A stretch of 64,000 nucleotides of DNA from NCBI RefSeq assembly GCF_963576615.1, contig NC_088711.1, positions 22,042,182 through 22,106,181 of the forward strand, written 5' to 3'. Made by a program: the position numbers and the translations under genes. This DNA comes from Watersipora subatra (Eukaryota; Bryozoa; Gymnolaemata; Cheilostomatida; Watersiporidae). Position 1 is the first letter of the stretch, and every line of letters starts with the position of its first letter. The notes beneath the pieces are model-generated. The model searched no databases, was not told the DNA's origin, and saw only the letters and a program-made list of their open reading frames with translations. Positions 57,060 through 64,000 of the stretch are shown piece by piece.

Positions 57060-57325
57060 TACAATACAGTTAGACTGGCATTCAATAGTTAGACTGGCAT
57101 ATAATACAGTTAGACTGGCATATAATACAGTTAGACTGGCATATAATACAGTTAGACTGGCATATAATACAGTTAGACTGGCATATAATACAGTTAGACT
57201 GGCATATAATACAGTTAGACTGGCATATAATACAGTTAGACTGGCATATAATACAGTTAGACTAGCATATAATACAGTTAGACTGGCATATAATACAGTT
57301 AGACTGGCATTCAATACAGTTAGAC
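57060..57325. repeat. 21-bp satellite, about 12 copies
   Basis: ACTGGCATATAATACAGTTAG repeats almost without change, indicating recent expansion. The period of 21 gives a 7-residue LTVLYAS frame on the minus strand that is not a gene. Confidence 0.97.
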
Positions 57326-57805
57326 ATTCATGCAGACCGGCAGACCATTAAACAAAGAGATAACTGGAAAGGCTACTCACAGTCTTATTTCATCATTAAC
57401 GACAATAACATTATGAAAAGTGGAGCCATTTCGTATTTTCAGAAATTTATATGACTTCTGAATTTTAAGCGCCGGCCCATCAGCAGGCTTTTATTATGGT
57501 GTTTTATGTACTTCATTCAACTGTTCTACCGATTATAAACTATTATTTTAGGCCTTCAAGAATTGCCAGAAGGAAGAGTTGAGCTGAAGTCCATTGGAAA
57601 TTTAAGGTGTTCCTTATTTATCAACTCATCATGTTCTTGTGTTTTCGCAGTATTGTGGTAGCTTTTCAAACCTACACAGATTTGTTTCTTTCGTGCGGGC
57701 AGATTTTACTAGAGAATAGCTGGCCAGATATGTGTAGTATGTTATTATATACAACCGTATGACTGCTTGAGCTTTCGACACAAAAGATTTTATACGTTAG
57801 TTGAT

Positions 57806-57811
57806 TTTATT
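57806..57811 (-). terminator. Poly(A) signal of gene C
   Basis: AATAAA on the minus strand, about 160 bases beyond the stop codon at 57969-57971. Confidence 0.5.
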
Positions 57812-57968
57812 TTAAATGATTAAGAATAATAACATAAGCATTTACATGAAAACAATGAGCTTCTAGCATTTCTGTACATTATAGAATTATAAAAAATGCA
57901 AAATAAGTCAAAAGAATGAAATACTGTTACTGGCAAACAAACTTGAATATAAAAACTCTTGACTTTCA

Positions 57969-59154
57969 TTAGCTCTCTGAGGTGGTAGCATCTGTGTAAT
58001 CCATTTCTGTTGTGGACTCTGGGCAGTCTAAAACATACACTATTCCGTAAAATGTACTTCAGATTAGGCAATTCGTTCTGGCAACTATTAGCTTGAAGTG
58101 TTTCACCATTTGTGAATTCCTTCATAAGGATGCTAACAAACTGAATTTAGCTAACAGTTATAATTTCAGATAACAAACTCACCAAGAAATATATTATTCA
58201 TCTTCGGTCGCATAACCATCAAACTACCTTTCATCCAGTATTTTTAACATTTAAATGCATTTGCATTGAATTTAGTGTAATTGGGGGTTTTTGATACAAT
58301 CATAGAGAGCTAACAATTAAATACCAAAACAGAAAAACAGTGATGTATGTAACATAAACAGTTCTTTTATACATGCAGATCCTTTAGTTACATGTAACAA
58401 AAATGGCATGCATAACTAATATCAGTTAGCTCATAGGCAGATCATACCTCGGTTTTCTTCAAAGAAATCTCTTCGGAATTTTAGATACGATACGCTTCTT
58501 TTGGCATTATCCCCTTGTCCTTTTCTATAACAGCACATAGCAGCAATATAGCTGACTAACACTTCTTGTATATAATGCAAAAATCTCTGACATATGATTA
58601 TGTATCAACTTTGTTAGCTGCCAGATAGCTTTTAGCAATTTCAAAGGTTTGCAGTCATATCTCCAGAAGCAACATGTTTTCAGCCTTCCCATTGTAACCA
58701 TAAATTTGGAATTATAAAAACTATTTAGCAGTGAGCACTGTTGAAATTTATTTTTACCAAGCTTAATAATATATGCTAGGATGTCTCACCCAGATCTTTT
58801 CTTTCTCTTTACTTCCTTCTCCACCTCACCACTACCACTATCACTATCACTCTCATCGTCCTCATCGTCCTCATCATCCTCATCGTCCTCATCGTCCTCT
58901 TCAGAAGAGCTCTTACTGCTCTCCTTGGATTTACTGTCAGACATCTCATCCCACTCATCATCTAGGTCTTCCATCAGTTGATCAACATAGTCTTCTCCAC
59001 AGTCTGCGGTTATATCTGTAATTAACTCATCAATCTCAGCCTGCAGTTCCAGCTTTTCTCTTTTTCTCCCTCCACCTATCGCTCTAGCCTCAACTCCATT
59101 CTGCACCAGCAGAACACAGGCTACAGTGAGACTCATCAGAATGACTACCTTCAT
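57969..59154 (-). CDS. Secreted acidic proprotein C, three exons, 166 aa
   Basis: Exons on the minus strand are 59154-58790, 58524-58448 and 58027-57969, introns 265 and 420 bases, phases 2 and 1. A signal peptide (MKVVILMSLTVACVLLVQNG, cut likely after residue 23) leads into AIGGGRKREK, then the helix YVDQLMEDLDDEWDEM (56-71), a KSSSEED motif (81-87) and an Asp/Glu run to about 101 built from GAC/GAT codon repeats. RKKR (117-120) stands two codons before intron 1. The C-terminal 46 residues include VSYLKFRRDFFEENR, nearly the same as YLKFQRDFFEDYQ in gene A, and an acidic Thr/Ser-rich end. Cysteines at 52 and 149. Several Ser-x-Glu sites would suit secretory-pathway (Fam20C-type) phosphorylation. 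Closest to gene A, including its promoter, so those two are the younger duplication. Confidence 0.85.
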
Positions 59155-59201
59155 GTTGAACAGTGGAGTGTAAGTGATGCGTATTCTAGCAGCCAGAGGT
59201 C

Positions 59202-59257
59202 TTTTATATACAGACAGTACAATGAGTCACATAAAGCTGATCAGAGTGATGACGTCA
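59202..59257 (-). promoter_or_regulatory. Promoter of gene C: TATA, AP-1-like and CRE sites
   Basis: TATATAAAA at 59210-59202 on the minus strand, TGAGTCA at 59223-59229 and a perfect CRE palindrome TGACGTCA at 59250-59257. The first two are in the same register in gene A; the CRE is unique to this copy. Confidence 0.6.
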
Positions 59258-59454
59258 CTACTGACTGCACATACGCACTAGTAATCAATAGCCTCTGAAT
59301 AGAGCTGTGAAGTGTCTATTGTTGGGAGCTGAGCCATTCCAGAACTCAGTTTATATACATTAGCTACTAAAGGTGTAGCAATATTTGCAGTAGGTTTGAT
59401 GACTGTTGCTAGATGTATATAAACAGAGGTGTGTAGGTATTATTATACATATTA

Positions 59455-59681
59455 CTAGCTATAAATCATCAGCTGAATAGACAATATCAGGTGATTCTTA
59501 TATAAAATACAAGTCATAACATTGTACAGTCCTCCTCCTTTTCCTTCTTTACAAATTATCAGCAGTCTCTCACGTGTCTCAATCTGTGAGCGGGTGACAA
59601 CTTTTGTAGTTAGAGCTTCATCCTTCAATATTTTTATAGTCATTTTCTTTTTTGACTTCTTATTCTTAGGCCTGATTGTAC
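59455..59681 (-). CDS. Probable terminal exon of an upstream minus-strand gene
   Basis: After AAATTACAG the minus strand reads TIRPKNKKSKKKMTIKILKD, then VVTRSQIETRERLLIICKEG and on to a TAG at 59455. The first 50 codons look like conserved protein (basic N-terminal part, then an ordered strand-like stretch); the tail after GLYN is more hydrophobic. Incoming phase is 1. The remaining exons would lie above 59700, but I could not find them with confidence. Its end lies only about 200 bases from the promoter of gene C. Confidence 0.45.
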
Positions 59682-59699
59682 CTGTAATTTAATACAAAA

Positions 59700-61450
59700 A
59701 AAAAGTTCAAACTAACTTGCATTTCCCCATTCATATCAGTCAGATGTGGTTCGTCAATTGAAGTTTTTTAAATTATTGAACGAAACTGACTTAGCTACAA
59801 CTTCTTACCTAAACTATACATATAAGCGCAACTGTTTTAGATTCAGCATGAAAGATGAGAAAAAATTATTTTTTATTAGTTATTGTAAAGGGTTTTTAGA
59901 ATTGTTAGACAACATAATATCATGCAGTGTTACTTTCTAGGATAGGATTGTTCTCTGTGACTAGTTAGCTTCCTGTACATAGGGGAATTCATTTCTGAGT
60001 TTTGTAGCGAATGAACGCATAATTAATATAGATAGGAAACCAAGTAAAACAATGTGTTAGGTTCGTAGTAGAGATAAAAGTCTTAGCTCTCTGTACTTCT
60101 TTTGTTTGCTTCAGATATGTTTCATAGAGTGTTGCTTCATAGAGTGATGCAACTACAAACATAAATCATACTTGATTAATCAGAAGATTGTCAAAATGTC
60201 ATTGTAACAAAATTGCCACATAAGCTAATTTGGAAGAGATAATTGCTGTTCAATCTTGTTAATTTTTTTACGTTAAGCCCTGTGTTGCCCTGTGTTGCCA
60301 TTGAACCCGGTGTTGTCTTTTACGCATGTGAAGGCGCCATCTTGAGTTCCTAACCAGATGGATGTTCAAAAGGCTGGTTCTCACGAAGCAGACGAAGTTT
60401 TGAAACCAAATATTTTTGATGGCTTGGTGGAAGGTACGAAGCATATGCGTATGAAGTTTGACTGAAATTTGCCAAAACATGTGGAACCACTTGGCGTTTA
60501 CACATTTTGTCTGTTAGTCTGTGGAAATGTGTAGCGTTTATGCAGACTAACAGACAGACACAATGACAAAGTGACATTTATTAATAAAGATGTGTTCATA
60601 AGTTATAAAAGGTCAATTATATAAACATCACTTTTAGTATTCTGTATTGCAACTTCAGTTGTATAATGCATGCAAGTATTGAAGCCGATGAAACAGAAAT
60701 ATTTTGAGGAAGGATGATCTGCACGATTTCTAGATTAACTTTCTCTTTTACAGTTGACAGTAACTCAGTCACAAAATGATAGCTTGAGTAAGTTCAAGTG
60801 AACAGGATGACATCCCGATCTCACAGATATGAGCTCTCAAGTGTCTATGGCTAAATATTGGTATACTTTCTAGTAAATGTTACCTCTGTGATGGCTAGCC
60901 TATGGACCTCGTGAGAAAATAATTTATTCTTCATTGACCTCCTTTGTAAGCGTTCACACTGACAAGCTACCACAGTAGGGAGTCACGTAAGGGGATTCGT
61001 GGTATATTAGAATTGTTTCTCATTTCACGGTCGATATACTTAATTTGATCTTAATGTTGGTTCCGTCCTAGCAAAGCTGCAGAGGAAAGACCAAAGGTTT
61101 GAATGCAGTTTAAAGCTCTTTGACCTCATGTCTCATTGACCCGCTATTGAGATTGCCAGTAAATTTTCAAGTACACTTCAATGAAATTGTGGCTTGTCCG
61201 CTACCATGAAATACGAACAAACAAATAACTCATCTGGCATTGATGGCAGGATAGTGGTGTTACTATACTGTTGATGACAGACAAAGGAGAAACCTGTTTG
61301 CCTTGGCAGTGTCGTGACAGGCACACTGTCAGCTGACACTGTGAAATGCTACTCTATAAACCACCATATATTGCTGAGACAAATAAAGTAACCATGTTGC
61401 TTGTTTACTTGCTTTTGTGTTACAATTTTCAAAGGACTTGTCATGTGATA
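59700..61450. other. Mostly non-coding stretch with one small candidate frame
   Basis: At 60358-60465, plus strand, a 35-codon frame reads MDVQKAGSHEADEVLKPN and on to KFD, after an acceptor-like CCTAACCAG; it may be an exon or chance. A 13-bp inverted repeat (GTCTGTTAGTCTG and complement) lies at 60509-60554. Nothing else recognised. Confidence 0.35.
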
Positions 61451-61458
61451 TTCTAAAT

Positions 61459-61986
61459 CAGGGATAGTCAAATGTTTTGGTCATGATCCGCTACATCCAA
61501 ATCTGACAAATTAAAGATCCAAAACGAGCTAAAGGTGTGCATTTTTTACCATACATAAACATGCAATTATTTGTGTACACCTTAAAACAAAGCATCAAAT
61601 ACGATTTAAAAAAACTTTGTTTATATGTGACTAAAAATCAGTGAATGAATGGGGTGTAATAAATATGTCTGATATCAATGAGAAAAAGGATGAGCAGGCT
61701 TTGACTTCACAATACTATCGACAGGCTGTTTCTTGCTACTTACAGCGACTCTTAAAGTTTATGAAGAGGAGTATTTGTGAGTCATGTACCATGATTGTTT
61801 TTCACAATATTCATTGCTGAAAACAAAGAATTTACAAACATTCTAATAAAAGTTTACAAAATCTCTTTTAAACCAAATTTTTAACAAAATACTTCAAAAA
61901 TATTTATTGACAGCCAACTTGGAAAATCCACAAAAAAAATGCAGAGATTCGCATCCGGATCAAGAGCCGCTATTTGGCCATAGCTG
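61459..61986. mobile_element. hAT-type MITE, 528 bp, with 8-bp duplication
   Basis: Ends read CAGGGATAGTCAAATGTTTT on the left and, on the opposite strand, CAGCTATGGCCAAATAGCGG on the right, the typical hAT (Charlie-like) terminus style. The octamer TTCTAAAT is repeated exactly at 61451-61458 and 61987-61994. No transposase inside. Confidence 0.85.
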
Positions 61987-62294
61987 TTCTAAATGATTCT
62001 AAGGCTGAAGAAGTAAACATGCTGAGAGCTACGACCATCACTGACAAGTATGTAGGCCTACTGCACTAGTCTTAATGACATGATATTTGTCAGCAAAGAG
62101 CCAATTGGTTTAAAAAGTGGTGGTATTCTCATAAGCCAACCGAACTATTGGAGACGGTAATCGTATAAAAATATCAACACTCAAGCAATATATGCTGTTG
62201 TTTTGAAAAACTGTCAAGAGAGCGAAGAGAGTGTCCGAGTACCAGACCCATGGCCATACCATAAATTGTGACAGTTTTATATACTAGTGTGGAT

Positions 62295-63049
62295 CAGGCC
62301 CGTATTCCCTGAGACGGCTGGCCGGCTGAGCCGCCCCAACTTTCTAGTGATTTTTGGCGGCTAAGTACTAAGAATTTCAGTCTAAGCTCATCACTCGGAA
62401 TTTCCAGCAACTAATTTTCTAGCGACTAGCTTTCTATATTGTCTCTAAGGTGATCTCGCAAAATGACTGATCTTGTGAGAGTTTGTTAAGAAATGGAAAC
62501 TGAGCTTTATTACTTCTAGTGGGAGTGTGAAGAAGACTCCCAAACTTGCATTTTCCTTATCATAATATAACGAATCAAAACATCGATGAGGAGCACTATG
62601 GGGCAGTCTCGTCTAAATAATCTTTTAACATTACAAATATATAAATATGTTGAAATAGATACAGAATCAGTTGTGAAAGATTTCTGCCATGGACACATTG
62701 ACAGAACAAGAGCTATTGCAATAAAAAGTAATAGCTCTTGTTCTGTTAATATCTTGTACAGAAATCTGTAGTGTCATGAGTTTTATATCGCAATTTAATT
62801 ACCGTTCATTGAATAAAGAAATTTTTGCCTGCCATGAACCATAAACAATATATTTATGCAGATTTTGATGCTTACAATTGATGGCATTTATGCATACCTT
62901 GAGGGTTGTTGATGCTTAAAAGGTCTAGAGCTTCTTGGCGCTGCCCCGAACCTCGTTCGGGGGTTTACACCGCCCCCAAACCACCAGGTGTCCATAACTA
63001 GTTGCCTAACATTTGCCGCCCCAACTTGCAACCAGGAAATACAGGCCTG
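62295..63049. mobile_element. hAT-type MITE, 755 bp, with 8-bp duplication
   Basis: Ends CAGGCCCGTATTCCCTG and, inverted, CAGGCCTGTATTTCCTG. Flanking octamers GTGTGGAT (62287-62294) and GTGTGGGT (63050-63057) differ by one base. Subterminal GCCGCCCCAAC blocks are inverted at both ends. An internal 17-bp hairpin lies at 62701-62746. Non-autonomous. Confidence 0.85.
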
Positions 63050-63057
63050 GTGTGGGT

Positions 63058-64000
63058 CCCTATCTAAGTCTGAAGGCGCTGTATGAATAACTGTTGTTAT
63101 TCTGAAAATAACTATTTTATTTGATATTTTTATTCCAACTACAGTGTGTTTTTATATTTGCTATTTGTATCAATAAAATACGTCTGAATTTTTTTATCAT
63201 AATTACAAACAAAACTGGCTTGCAGTCATGTTGAGACTGCCTTCTAACTTTTAATAACATGCTCTACTGTTATTTTTTATGTAGAGCGGCCCTCTAATGT
63301 TACATGTATATTCATTCGAGCTCACACGAGATAGCCGATATGCAAGAAGGACAACCTCGAGAAAACAATTCTCTTACATAGTACACTCAGTAGCATTCGC
63401 TATTTTTTGCATCCAACAACTTTTCATTTAACAACAGTAACGCAATTCAAATTCTCTTTCCTCCCTCTGGTTTTATTTACCTCATTGGTTCTTCATTTGA
63501 TTATTTAATGCTATTGGTTCTTCATTTCATTCTCTAACGCTTTTGGCTAAGCTGTAAAATGTCGATTGCACTTTTTACAGCTGGTGCCATCATAGTAGGC
63601 AAAATTTGTATTACTTTGCAGTAGAATGAAAAGAGATTAAAAGGGAGGCAACTTATTTTGCAACTTTGCTATCCCCTCTGTTTGATTTTGAATTTCAATT
63701 GCACAAGTACGATCTTATTGGACTACTTTCTCGCTATTTTATTAAAACGCTGAAAGCAACAACATAAAAATAATTAAGAACCATATTAGGCTAATAGTAG
63801 CTCCTTGTTTAACACTTTCTTGATACTCCAACATTATGTAGAAAATGGTTCGCAATTTATGACAGTTTATGAACAACTAGTTTTAGGCCAAAAGTTGTGC
63901 CTAGCCATGCCGATAAAAGTTTCTTATTATTTGTGCGAAATGCTACACGTAGGAGTTTTGCTCGGCCAAAAAAATTGTTTGTACACTAATATCAAATAGT
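63058..64000. other. Right-end flank, nothing recognised
   Basis: AT-rich sequence with no convincing exon. A short direct repeat (GCTATTGGTTCTTCATTT type) occurs at 63485-63530. Confidence 0.4.

Noticed and set aside
57051-57314. LTVLYAS heptapeptide-repeat protein
   Set aside because: Translation of a 21-bp satellite; no codon bias, no start context and the flanks are simple repeats.
57552-57660. Exon-like string GLQELPEGRVELKSIGN on the plus strand after TTATTTTAG
   Set aside because: The tail becomes Cys/Ser-rich low-complexity before a stop and no partner exon was seen.

Overview
The window looks like nuclear DNA of a marine invertebrate, probably a lophotrochozoan. It is AT-rich, its genes are split by spliceosomal introns, and it is crowded with minisatellites, hAT-type MITEs, tRNA-derived SINEs and non-LTR retrotransposons. 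I cannot fix the phylum from sequence alone. There is no bacterial or viral gene organisation, no LTR or capsid-bearing element and no CRISPR array.

Layout. Positions 1-2900 hold a truncated LINE tail, a hAT-type MITE and intergenic DNA. Positions 2985-19283, minus strand, hold one host gene that I could assemble from seven exons in consistent reading phase: a 394-residue protein with N-terminal ankyrin repeats and a C-terminal coiled coil. Its introns carry a CR1/Jockey-like LINE (about 4265-9060) with a 915-bp TIR element nested in it, a second TIR element (14987-15925), a degenerate P2X7-C-like coding patch and several minisatellites. Two of those arrays repeat the gene's own splice-site sequences. 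Positions 21930-24530, minus strand, hold a decayed copy of a multi-copy metazoan family with EADTR and DTDV motifs and a Cys-rich tail. Positions 28650-31240 are a 72-bp satellite with about 36 copies. Positions 33060-35900 hold two copies of an R2-superfamily LINE (RT plus restriction-like endonuclease), closest in layout to the R4/Dong clade. All three copies in the window abut (TAA/ATT)n repeats.

The most interesting part is 38528-59154. Three paralogous minus-strand genes, about 9-10 kb apart, share one architecture: three exons with intron phases 2 and 1, a signal peptide, a conserved helix, an SSSEE-type acidic block, an R-x-K-R site exactly at the first intron, and a C-terminal peptide of 46-50 residues. 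Their promoters share a TATATAAAA box 50-60 bp upstream of the ATG; two also share an AP-1-like site and wider upstream homology. They read as a local family of secreted acidic proproteins that I cannot match to a named family. Between them lie a metalloproteinase-propeptide-like exon (41691-41823), a near-perfect 110-bp-arm palindrome (43033-43262), a 29-bp minisatellite and a SINE.

The right end holds a composite palindrome of about 2.2 kb in A-B-A'-B' order (54209-56425), a 21-bp satellite, a terminal exon of a further minus-strand gene (59455-59681), and two hAT-type MITEs with 8-bp target-site duplications (61459-61986 and 62295-63049). All functional assignments come from reading the sequence by eye; no search was run.
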